Shown here one piece after another: positions 45,161 through 54,330 of a stretch of 64,000 bases of DNA (the stretch's first letter is position 1; every line of letters begins with the position of its first letter). This stretch comes from Miscanthus floridulus. Its lineage: Eukaryota > Streptophyta > Magnoliopsida > Poales > Poaceae. The stretch covers positions 74,679,533 to 74,743,532 of the forward strand of contig NC_089584.1 of the NCBI RefSeq assembly GCF_019320115.1, read 5' to 3'. The notes under the pieces were generated by a model. It was not told where the DNA came from. It saw only the letters and a program-made list of their open reading frames with translations, and did no database searches. The position numbers were made by a program, and so were the translations under genes.

Positions 45161-45520
45161 TCCTTTAACCATGCCGTCACATGGTTTTGGCCAGCAGCGC
45201 ACAGGTTCTGCTGCAAAGATTTTCTGGATAGATGAGTTTCTTGTATAGTCTTATAGATCATGACGCATCAACGGGAGGGGTTTTCAACATCTTGCTGCTG
45301 GTTCTGTTCTGTGCAGCCAATCGACATTCGACAATATGATAACAAGAATGAACGGGAAAGTAGTCTTAATTTTTTCCCCCATTGTGTTCCTTTGTAATTA
45401 AACTCTAGCCTTTTCCCTTAATTAGTTGAAGTCAAGTGATGTCGTCTAATAGAACAACTGTAGTGAAAAAAAAAGTCGGAAAGCTGCCTTAGTTAATGCA
45501 AATTGCTGTGATAGTATGGC
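45161..45520 (+). other. Probable 3' UTR of the MYB-histone gene
   Basis: T-rich sequence including TTTTTCCCCCATTGTGTTCC and a possible far-upstream poly(A) signal context near 45400. No frame. Confidence 0.45.
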
Positions 45521-45765
45521 CCCGTTCGCGTGTCCTTAAACCAGGCTATCCGTTTATTTTTTCATCTGGAACAGTGTTTTTCTCTCATAAATTCCTTCAG
45601 CATTTCTCCAAACCATTCAGATTCTTCCAAACCTTATGGGCCTGTTCGCTTGTCTGAATTTTGGCGCTTGTCTGAATTTTGGAGGAATCTGGATGGTTTT
45701 GAGAAATGCTGGAGGAATTTGTGAGAGAAAAACACTGTTCCGGATGAAAAAAATAAACGTTTAAG
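45521..45765. mobile_element. GTTCG-family MITE forming a long hairpin
   Basis: Arm 45551-45631 is almost perfectly complementary to 45678-45759: it starts CGTTTATTTTTTCATCTGGA and is mirrored by CGGATGAAAAAAATAAACG at the other end. The 46-base loop contains two direct copies of CGCTTGTCTGAATTTTGG. Outer sequence GGCCCCGTTCGCG marks the MITE family. Confidence 0.8.
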
Positions 45766-45769
45766 GTTA

Positions 45770-46740
45770 TATGTGTGCTGCTTTGTTTTTTCGTGATTAC
45801 CTCCGCTTTTAAGAAAGCATGTAAGATTTACAACCTCGGCTCTTTGTCATGCCAAGGATTTGGTACGGCCAAAATTTGTCATGCCAAGGATTTGGTAAGC
45901 CAAAGTTATGTTAAAAGTTTGTTATGGATTTGGCAAGCCAAATATAAGAGGTCGAGCAAATCAAACAATTGCTAAAATCATGGCTTGCCAAATCTTCGGC
46001 TTATTTTGGGAGCCAACCAATCCGCCTCTAATCATGCTGAACTAGATGGTGATTAAACGGCTGATTAAAAGGACATAGCAAGACATTGTGTAACGTTTAC
46101 AGGACTAAATGGCCGTGTAAGCGAACAGTGCAGCAAAACGGTTCAGCACAAATGATGTCTCGTTTCTGATAGTTATATATTCTTCTGTACGTCAGCTCAG
46201 CACAAATCATGTCTCGTTTCTGATAGCTATATATTCTTCTGTAATCAACTCGTTACACCTAGTACGTTTGGTTCTGGTTCAGTTAACTTGTGACTGGATG
46301 TACGCTTGATCAACTGGATGTAAATTTGATTCGTTTATTAAGACGTGTGTGGCCAAACTTTTAACAATTCGATTGTTAATGTATGTTAATAAGATAAAAT
46401 GGAAACATTAAAAATCATATGTTTATATTTGTTTCAAAGGAAATTTCACAATATCACAATCTTACTGGGTTTTAGAAGTCTAATGCAAAAGAAATCATGG
46501 AGGCACACATTGCGAAGTGCATATTTTGACGGTGATATAATTCTTATCTGAAATGAATCTATAAAAACATTTAATAATAAAAGCTTTAGACACCTCCTAT
46601 GCTATGACGCCATCTATTTACAACGTAATTTACTTATTCTATTCAGCTTGAATGCTTGACACCCAAATATTGCTGCAGTTCATTCCTTCAACTTTAAGAG
46701 GCCATTCTGTGTAAATCTATATTGTCTAAAATTGTACAAA
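45770..46740. other. Intergenic with short direct repeats
   Basis: TCATGCCAAGGATTTGGTA occurs twice (near 45848 and 45879). A 54-base-spaced duplication, CAGCACAAATGATGTCTCG then TTTCTGATAG, is at 46144 and 46198. No gene seen. Confidence 0.5.
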
Positions 46741-47101
46741 ATTGTGTTCACTCAACATGTCACTTTCCAGAATCACTGTTTCTGAACTTCTTCTAGCATA
46801 CACAAAATTGTTTAACATTAGCCCTTGCACTGCCCGTGTTCTCCTCCAGATCACATTTTCCAATGATGCTTCGACAGTTAATCTTCTTCTGCGTCCAGCC
46901 GTTCACTCAGCATGGCAGATTGCCAGAATTGTTGTTTCCGACTTCTGGCTTATATCTCTTGATGCCGTGGACTCGATTCATGATTCCAGGTCATTCATCA
47001 CGACTCGCACAAGACTTTGCAAATAGCAAGCCTTGCTGCTGATTCTTGGCAGGCCACAGGTGAAGCTACAGATGCAGCTTCGGCCCTTGATGTTCAGAAA
47101 C

Positions 47102-48712
47102 TCAGGTGACCCAGCTGCACCCAGGCGTGTGATCAGCACTCTTCTCGCTTCCAGCCTGAGTTTCATCAGCCGTGCTGCCTCTGCAGCCCTGCACCAGTCT
47201 CTCATAGTTCCCGGCGCCACCATCGGGCTGCAGCGCTCTCAGCTCCTGCACCGCGATGCTTCCCATGGCGCTGTTCTTATGGGCCAAGCAAGAGTGCAGA
47301 AGAGTACGCCACGCTAACGCGTTCGACGCGAACGGCATCTTCCGGAGCAGGTCGTACGCCTCTTCAAGCCTCCCAGCACGGCCGAGGAGATCGATGACAC
47401 TGATGTAGTGGTCAAATGTTGGTTCCACGCCATGCTTCTTGGCCATTGCATCGAAGTAGCTCAACCCCTCCACAACCAGCCCGGCGTGGCTGCAGGATGT
47501 AAGGATGGAGATGAAGGTGTTGCCATTGTACATACCGAGTTCCAGGGCGCGCTCTCCAGCTGCCAGAGCTTGCCTCCCAAGGCCGTTCTGACCAAGCCCC
47601 CGTATCAACGAGTTCCATGACACGACGTCCCTGACAGTCATTTCTTCGAACACCTGCTCGAGATCAAGCGTCGCACCGCAGCTGCTGTACATGCTCATCA
47701 GAGAATTGCTGACGAAGACGTTACTCTGACCAAACCCGTCCTTTACGGTGCGTGCATGCACTTGCCTCCCAAACGCAAGCAGTACCAGCACTGAGCAGGT
47801 GTGCAGAACTGTTGTGTATATTGAGGGGTTTAAAACCTTGGCATTGCCACCACAATGGCCATCCGATCTGACCAGATCGATGAAGAGGCGGAGAGCATCT
47901 TCTCCGAGGCTATTCTCCCCCAGGCAGGATATTATGATGTTCCACGTGGAGGCATCCTTTTTCCTCATAATTCTGAAGAGATCAAGAGCCCTGTCGACGA
48001 GCTTATGCCGGGAATATCCGTCCATCATGATGTTACAAGAGCAGATGTCCCTGTACCGCATCCCGTAGAACACCTTCTCGGCGTCCGACAGTGCGCCCAG
48101 CTTGGCATGCCCATCAATCAAAGCATTCCACACGAAACAATGCCTGCTCCCTTCGTCCACGAGCTTGAAGGTGAGCCCATGGAGCTGCAACAGCATGGCT
48201 AGTGACTGGACACCCACGCAGGCCTTGAGCAGGGAGCTGAACGTGTGCGCATTGGGCAGCACCCCCCGCGCAAAGAACTTGGCATAGAGCGCCACGAAGA
48301 GCTCCACCGCCTTACCAGGCTCGCCGTTCCGGACGTGGCACGACACCATGGCCGTCCAGGTGAAGACGTTGTGCTGATCCAGTGGGAGCTCCTCGAAGAG
48401 ATGCTGCGCCTCGGCGGCCGCGGCTCCGCCGGCGCGAGAGAGGCCCCCGATCATGGTGGTGTAAGAGGTGGCGTTCCTCCTGGGCATCTCCCGCAAGAAG
48501 GAGAGCGCCCAGTCGGTGCGGCCGGCGTCGACGAGCGCGGCCAGCGCGGCGTTCCAGGACACCTGGCTCTTCACGGGCATTGCCTCGAACAGCTCGAGGG
48601 CCCTCTCGGCCTGCCCAGCTCTGCCGACGTCCGTGACCTCGATTGTCCTACGGGCCAGGCGAGACAAGCGCGGCAGGTCCTGGACTGCCTTGCCGAGCGC
48701 CCGCGGCGCCAT
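47102..48712 (-). CDS. PLS-class pentatricopeptide repeat protein, intronless
   Basis: One uninterrupted frame of 536 residues. PPR motifs run through nearly all of it: VSWNAALAALVDAGRTDWAL, TSYTTMIGGLSRAG, FTWTAMVSCHVRNGEPGKAV, FVWNALIDGHAKLGALSDAE, VVSWNSLIRGLGQNGLGRQA and FDHYISVIDLLGRAGRLEEA. Alternating P, L and S lengths mark the PLS class, whose members act on organellar transcripts, usually in C-to-U editing. The end is short: after the last repeat AWRTLLHSCLAHKN an E-like region degenerates and stops after PGCSWVT, with no E+ or DYW domain. N-terminal targeting is plausible (Arg-rich, few acids in the first 22 residues). Two copies of CTGCCGCCTCTCCTCTAGTC lie just upstream of the start codon. 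Confidence 0.88.
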   Translation of the reverse strand: MAPRALGKAVQDLPRLSRLARRTIEVTDVGRAGQAERALELFEAMPVKSQVSWNAALAALVDAGRTDWALSFLREMPRRNATSYTTMIGGLSRAGGAAAAEAQHLFEELPLDQHNVFTWTAMVSCHVRNGEPGKAVELFVALYAKFFARGVLPNAHTFSSLLKACVGVQSLAMLLQLHGLTFKLVDEGSRHCFVWNALIDGHAKLGALSDAEKVFYGMRYRDICSCNIMMDGYSRHKLVDRALDLFRIMRKKDASTWNIIISCLGENSLGEDALRLFIDLVRSDGHCGGNAKVLNPSIYTTVLHTCSVLVLLAFGRQVHARTVKDGFGQSNVFVSNSLMSMYSSCGATLDLEQVFEEMTVRDVVSWNSLIRGLGQNGLGRQALAAGERALELGMYNGNTFISILTSCSHAGLVVEGLSYFDAMAKKHGVEPTFDHYISVIDLLGRAGRLEEAYDLLRKMPFASNALAWRTLLHSCLAHKNSAMGSIAVQELRALQPDGGAGNYERLVQGCRGSTADETQAGSEKSADHTPGCSWVT

Positions 48713-48749
48713 TTTCCGTGACTTCCGACTTCCGAGGCTGGTTGGAACG

Positions 48750-48812
48750 CTGCCGCCTCTCCTCTAGTCTCCTGCCTGCAGAACCACGCTGCCGCCTCTC
48801 CTCTAGTCTCCT
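48750..48812. repeat. Direct repeat in the PPR 5' region
   Basis: ACGCTGCCGCCTCTCCTCTA (with GTCTCCT) occurs twice, about 40 bases apart. Confidence 0.85.
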
Positions 48813-49060
48813 CCAGTGCAGCGATGAGTCTGCAGTTCTGTAATGAGTTGAGCAACTTTGTTTGGCGAAGCGCCTCGTGCTGCACTTCGATTTCGATTGT
48901 TGCCAGGCAGTGCCGCAAACCATCTGGTCCGAACGGCCGGACCGGAGGCGCCCACGGATCAGAGCGCGATGTTTTTTTTTTAATTTTAACACTTTTTAAA
49001 AATTAATTTTAAATCTAACGTTCTTTGTTTTTTTTAACCAACACTTTTGGCCGCACCTAT

Positions 49061-49940
49061 TGATGAGAACATGACACCCCTGTATATGATCATATTTGAC
49101 ACATGGTACAGAGGGGTAGAAGATCATTAAAGGTGTCCAAGTCATTAAGTCAAGAAGGAGGTCCGAGGCTAAGTCGGTTCAAGTCCTCGAGCTGAAGCTC
49201 AAAGCAACTCAAGTTCGAGTCTGCCTCGGCCTACAGGACCAGTCTATCTTAAACTGGTCACCCAGGACGCATCCGGACTCCGTTTTCGATGATCCACATA
49301 TGGATGGAAAGCTAATTGGATAAGGAAGCCAACCCAATTGGTTTCACGTCTAAAGCCCTTCGGAATCAACGGGAATCGTCGAAACAAGTCAGCGTCTAGA
49401 ATCTATCAGGGTGCTGCAACACCGTCTTTTGGTCCGTTGGACCGTGTATCGTGTTTGGGCACATTAGAGGACGCGTCCAGGGGGTTGACGTCCAAGACTA
49501 TAAATACCAGCCATCGCTCTCCTTAGGGTTTGTGTTTTGTTTAGTTCTTGATTTTCTCGTGAAACAGATATCGTTTTGCTGCAACTATTGCCGCCAAGAC
49601 CGCTTGCTGTGAACCAGGGCCTCAGTTCTTGATCTTGTTCGCCTGTGGCGATTAGTCCTTTCGAATAAAGACTTGAACTCCTTCTCGTTATCTTAATCCT
49701 CATATTTATTTGTAATTTTAGATTGCGTTCATCCCGTTCTTGCTTGTGTTCTCGATTTGCTTGCAGGGCAACCTTTTCGGCGAGGTCAATCGCGTTTGCG
49801 TGGTTAATAACTAACGGAGCAGTGGTGTAACAGTTGCGGAGGTCCAAATCAATCTTGGTTCGAAGCCTAGATCATGAACGTCGAGTCTCCATCAATCGAC
49901 GCTATCATACCTTTCGAAAGATCGAGCCTAGTCTACATCA
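49061..49940 (+). repeat. 5' LTR of a non-autonomous LTR retrotransposon
   Basis: Begins TGATGAGAACATGACACCCC and ends GCCTAGTCTACATCA. It is highly similar to 52476-53348. A TATA-like GACTATAAATACC lies at 49496. Confidence 0.92.
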
Positions 49941-51185
49941 AGTAATATCAGCGACCTTGTTGTCCATTAGGTATAACTTTATTTCCCCTTTAGATTGTTA
50001 CTGTTTTTGCATTACCTATAGTCTATAAAAAGCCAAAAAAATATATACATCGTCACATATTCCCTGTTCTATAGTCTCATTGTGCCATGCAATTTCGTCT
50101 CTGTTTCGTGTTGTTGAGTTTGTGCCCTAGGTCAAGTTCTTGTTACTGGTTTTAGATCGTTTTTAGTACAGTTTGTGTTTTCCCCTTTGTTTTTCATCAT
50201 AATCCGTGAACATCTCCAAGTTTTGTTGAGTTTCCTTTGTATTCATTAAACCCTAGTCCACGCCATCTTATTTGTTACACTTGTCTTCATTGTTTTCATC
50301 AAATCCTTGCTGCCGTGACCAATTTTGCGCGCATTGTTCCCGTTTTGTCCTCTAATTCGGAGTCCGTTTTTAAAACTAGTCTAGTTTTCGTATACAAACT
50401 CGGATTTCGACGTTCCATATATCAAAATCGACCAGAAAAAAATTTCGGATCCGTCCATCCCTGTTTTTATCAGGGTCGGAGATTTTTATTTTGGTCAAAA
50501 AGTGGTCACAAGATCCTCTTTTCGTGGTCACAAGGTCTTTATCGATTTCGAGCACGTCTTCTAAAAATTCCACAGGCCACATCTTCCACTTGTTTAAGCT
50601 TATATTTTCTGTGGTTACTTCTTTTATGCTTCTAAGTAAAAAAAATATAAAAAAATAAAGAGAAAAAGTCGAAGAATCCCAAAAAATAATGACAGCTCAA
50701 AAATAGAGAAAAAAGAGGGGCAAAAGTGGAACAATATCTAGAGGAGCACATAGAAAGCGTCATTTGAGCTGTGTTTGCGTGTGCTGATTTCTACCTTGTT
50801 CCTAATCGTATTCTTGCTGTTCACATCACTTGATACATCTGGTACTTAGAACATGAGTAGGCCAGCAACTAAGACAAGCACTTAGGATACTTATTCAGCT
50901 TTGCTATTCAGTTGCAAATTTTACTATTCCTTGCTACTATATTGTGCCTGTCCAAGCTCTACTTTCTTCTAACCAAGTACAGGTTCGCCTTGCAACTGTT
51001 ACACTCAAGCTATAATGGTATCACAGTCACCGACCGATTGCACCGTCTATTGCTTTGGTAAGAACACTTGTAAGACCATGGTAAGACGCTTGAGAGTGTG
51101 TGACTTTACTCCTTGACCACATCCTATAGTAGTTCATAGAAAAATACATACTTGTGTGTTTTCTTGTTTGATTCTAACAATAACA

Positions 51186-51506
51186 GGTTGTTCATATCCA
51201 CCGACTTATGATGGTATAGGTGCTGATGAGTACATAGAGTGGGAAATTACCATAGATAACATATTTGCTACTCGCTTTATATGTTCAAGGTGGAAGGTAA
51301 AAAATGCATCTAATGTTTTACGACATTCTACTTTATCTTGGTGGGAGTCTTTAGATCCTTTTGATAAACCTCAAACTTGGAATGATATGAAAGATCTTAT
51401 GAGAGAAAATTTTGTTAATCAATCTCTTATAATTAATTCAAATGATGAGGTGCATCAACTAGATCAATCTCTTGTTATTCCTCCTGCTATGGCTAACCTT
51501 TTCTAG
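51186..51506 (+). pseudogene. Gag-like fragment of the LTR element
   Basis: The frame reads YPPTYDGIGADEYIEWEITI, then RHSTLSWWESL and TWNDMKDLMRENFVNQS. This is the start and core of the retrotransposon gag domain of Ty3/gypsy elements (Y-I-x-W-E, W-W, W-x-x-M/L-K-x-x-M-R-x-x-F). It ends at a stop after MANLF. No zinc knuckle. Confidence 0.7.
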
Positions 51507-51543
51507 GATAATGTACAAAAGAGCGAGGATGACGTGATAGAAA

Positions 51544-52089
51544 ATGAGGAGCTCACAACCTCATGCAAATTCAGAACCATCATTTCACAACGCACCTGTT
51601 ACTCCTACTAAAAACACAGGTAATACCCATGGTGCTACACTCATGGAAGGTGAGAATAGTTTTAATGTACTAAATTCTTTCATAAACCATGTTATTATAG
51701 AGCAATTGTTAGTGGAACCCTCTCTTGATTTATCATTGTCCTATGATGATTTGCTTGATGTTCCTTGTGATAAAGATGAATTAGTTGATGATGCTTCAGT
51801 TTTATATGTTTTGGAACCAACCACTTGCGCTGAAAATAAACATGTTATTCAAATTGCTACTAAAACTGATGAGTTCAAACTGTTGTCTTCTTTACATACT
51901 TTGGGTTATATTGAATTTGATATTTTGTGTAACCTAGATTATTTGGAGGAGAGCCTATTTAAATATGTTGATTTGCCTTGGTTTTCTAAATATACATATT
52001 ATGTTATTGGCAAATATAACAATAAGGGACAATATATGATACATCACGTATACATTCACAGTAATATGAATTCTCCTTTTGTTGTATAA
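51544..52089 (+). CDS. Second open frame of the LTR element, 181 aa, function unknown
   Basis: An intact frame encodes a protein with FKLLSSLHTLGYIEFDILCN and DLPWFSKYTYYVIGKYNNKG. I associate similar sequences with non-autonomous grass LTR elements, from memory, but no function is known. It is acidic in the middle (DLSLSYDDLLDV) and lacks membrane segments or known catalytic motifs. It follows the gag-like fragment by 37 bases and could once have been part of the same reading unit. Confidence 0.45.
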   Translation: MRSSQPHANSEPSFHNAPVTPTKNTGNTHGATLMEGENSFNVLNSFINHVIIEQLLVEPSLDLSLSYDDLLDVPCDKDELVDDASVLYVLEPTTCAENKHVIQIATKTDEFKLLSSLHTLGYIEFDILCNLDYLEESLFKYVDLPWFSKYTYYVIGKYNNKGQYMIHHVYIHSNMNSPFVV

Positions 52090-52475
52090 GATTGTGATCG
52101 TTTAGAGGACATCCATAATAATATAAATATTTTCTCATGTTTCTCAAAGAAACAAATTCACTTTCAAGAAGGGGAGCATTGTTGATTGCTACCTATATCT
52201 GCTACATCATCTATTCCTGCATTGTCTTTGGATAGTTCTAATCTTTTGCAGGATAGTGTTGACATACATCATGTGCATTCGGATCATGGAGTCTACATGC
52301 TTGCTGAATTTTTTATGCGAGATGACATGCTACAAACTTAAAAACATGGTCATGTTCCTTCTAACAATTATTTTAGTTCCCTTTATTTTCGCAACCCTGT
52401 TCTCCTTTATATTGTGCATGATCAGTTTCAAGCACAATCGACGCCAAGAATGACTTTTCGTCAAGAAGGGGAGGA

Positions 52476-53348
52476 TGATGAGGACATGACACCCCTGCAT
52501 ATGACCATGTTTGGCACATGGTATGGAGGGGTAGGAGGCCAGCAAGGATGTCCAAGTAAAGAAGGAGGCCCGAGGCTAATTCGGTTCGAGTCCCCGAGGT
52601 GGAGGCCCAAAGCAACTCAAGTTCGAGTCTGCCTCGGCCTCTAGGACTAGTCTACCTTAAACTGGTCACCCAGGATGCATCCGGACTCCGTTTTCGATGA
52701 TCCATATATGGATGGAAAGCTAATTAGATAAGGAAGCCAACCCAATTGGTTTCACATCAAAAGCCCTTTGGAATCAACGGGAATCATCGAAACAACTTAG
52801 CGTCCAGAATTTGTTAGGGTGCTGTGGCACCGTCTTTTGGTCCGTTGGACTGTGTATCGTGTTTGGGCCCATTAGGGTGTGCATCTAGGGGGATTGACGC
52901 CCAAGACTCTATAAATATCAGCCGTCACTCTCTTTAGGGTTTGTGTTTTGTTTAGTTCTTGATTTTCTCATGAAACAGATATCGTTTTGCTGCAACTGTC
53001 GCCGCCAAGGCCGCTTGCTGTGAACCAGTGCCCCAGTTCTTGATCTTGTTCGCCTGTGGCGATTAGTCCTTTCGAATAAAGACTTGAACTCCTCATTATC
53101 TTAAGCCTCATATTTATTTGCAATTTCAGATTGCGTTCACCCCATTCTTGCTTGTGTTCTCGATTCGCTTGCAGGATAGCATTCTCGGCGAGGTCAATCG
53201 CGTTCGCATGGTTGATAACCAACGAAGTAGTGGTGTAATGGTTGCGGGGGTCCGAATCAATCTTGGTTCGAAGCTTAGATCATGAATATCGAGTCTCCAC
53301 CAATTGATGCTATTATACCTTTCGGAAGATCAGGCCTAGTCTACATCA
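52476..53348 (+). repeat. 3' LTR of the non-autonomous LTR retrotransposon
   Basis: Begins TGATGAGGACATGACACCCC after the purine tract and ends GCCTAGTCTACATCA before the CCTAT duplication. Confidence 0.92.
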
Positions 53349-53493
53349 CCTATTGTCATGGCATGGCCAAATGCATGGTGGCACAGCAGGGAGGTGACGT
53401 GGTGATGACCGATATTGCTGACTGGTGATGTGGCAGGGCCTGTCGCGCCACTATGCATGGCGCGACAGTGCCGTGCCAAGGAGCATGGCGCGG

Positions 53494-54330
53494 CGGTACC
53501 TGGATGGTTTAATCAGAATTTTTCGCATCGATAGTGGGAGTTACTCTAGGTATTGCTTGACTAAAACCAATAGTAGATTTGTTTATGTCTTTTGTTTAAT
53601 CTTTTTCATGGCCGAATAGAGAATTTGATAAGCCAATGATTTTTTTTCATAATACGGTTAACCACCATGTTAACTAATCGACTACGAAAAATTAGATCAG
53701 ATTGAAATGAATATTTTTAAGGAAAAAACTTATTTTTTGGCCCCATATTGTAGGATCGGTAGCGACGCGACCATGAACCCTAGCGTTGAGATACCCCGGG
53801 ACTACCGGGTTTCAAACTAGTTGCTACTTAATCTCACATGCAGTGATGTCGTGACACATTAAAACGAATATAAAACAAATAAATAAAATCCATGTGCTAG
53901 TTGACAAACTGCCACATAACGTTTTTATTGGTTTGACATAAGTTCGACATAACATAATTAACTAAGCTTGCAAGTTTCGGACCCCAATATTAGTTTGACC
54001 TAACAAACTAAGACCCAAGGAGTGTCCATGCAGCTCAGCTTCTGAGCTAACTTCCTATAGCTCTTCACCTTCTGCATAAATAGACGTTAAAGTTAGTGCA
54101 TTTCTCAAACGCATATACACTAAAGAAACATTTTCAGAATAGACCAATTTATGTTTATCTCCACAAAAGCCTCGAGAACGCCTGGCCCTTGCCCTCTAGA
54201 CTCGTGAAGCCGGAATGCTGCTTCGTTGGATAGCCTCGATAATTATGTCGCCTGGGTATAGAAACGTGGTTGAACAGTTTTAGTATACATACTTAATACT
54301 AAATGGATAACAAATTGTACCATTCAAGTA
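53494..54330. other. Interior of the Mutator-like element downstream of the PMD gene
   Basis: AT-rich with no frame. On the minus strand it would be 3' UTR and spacer of the PMD gene. Confidence 0.4.

Larger units (their letters stand above)
49061..53348 (+). mobile_element. Non-autonomous Ty3/gypsy-type LTR retrotransposon
   Basis: Two LTRs of 880 and 873 bases are flanked by a perfect 5-bp duplication CCTAT (49056-49060 and 53349-53353). Both LTRs start TG and end CA. A purine tract AAGAAGGGGAGGA touches the 3' LTR. A weak tRNA-Met-like primer site (AATATCAGCGACC) follows the 5' LTR. The 2.5-kb interior has only gag-like pieces and no protease, reverse transcriptase or integrase. The LTRs differ by many substitutions, mostly transitions, so the insertion is old. 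Confidence 0.92.
48964..53493. repeat. Left TIR of the Mutator-like element (split by an LTR element)
   Basis: Made of 48964-49060 plus about 53354-53493. Shared blocks with the right TIR include TTTTAATTTTAACACTTTTT, AATTTTAAATCTAAC, TAACACTTTTGG-type and GGCAGGGCCTG. Confidence 0.72.

Noticed and set aside
49061..53348. Integrated virus
   Set aside because: LTRs, gag-type fragment and 5-bp duplication are those of a plant LTR retrotransposon; no envelope, movement or coat protein genes are present.
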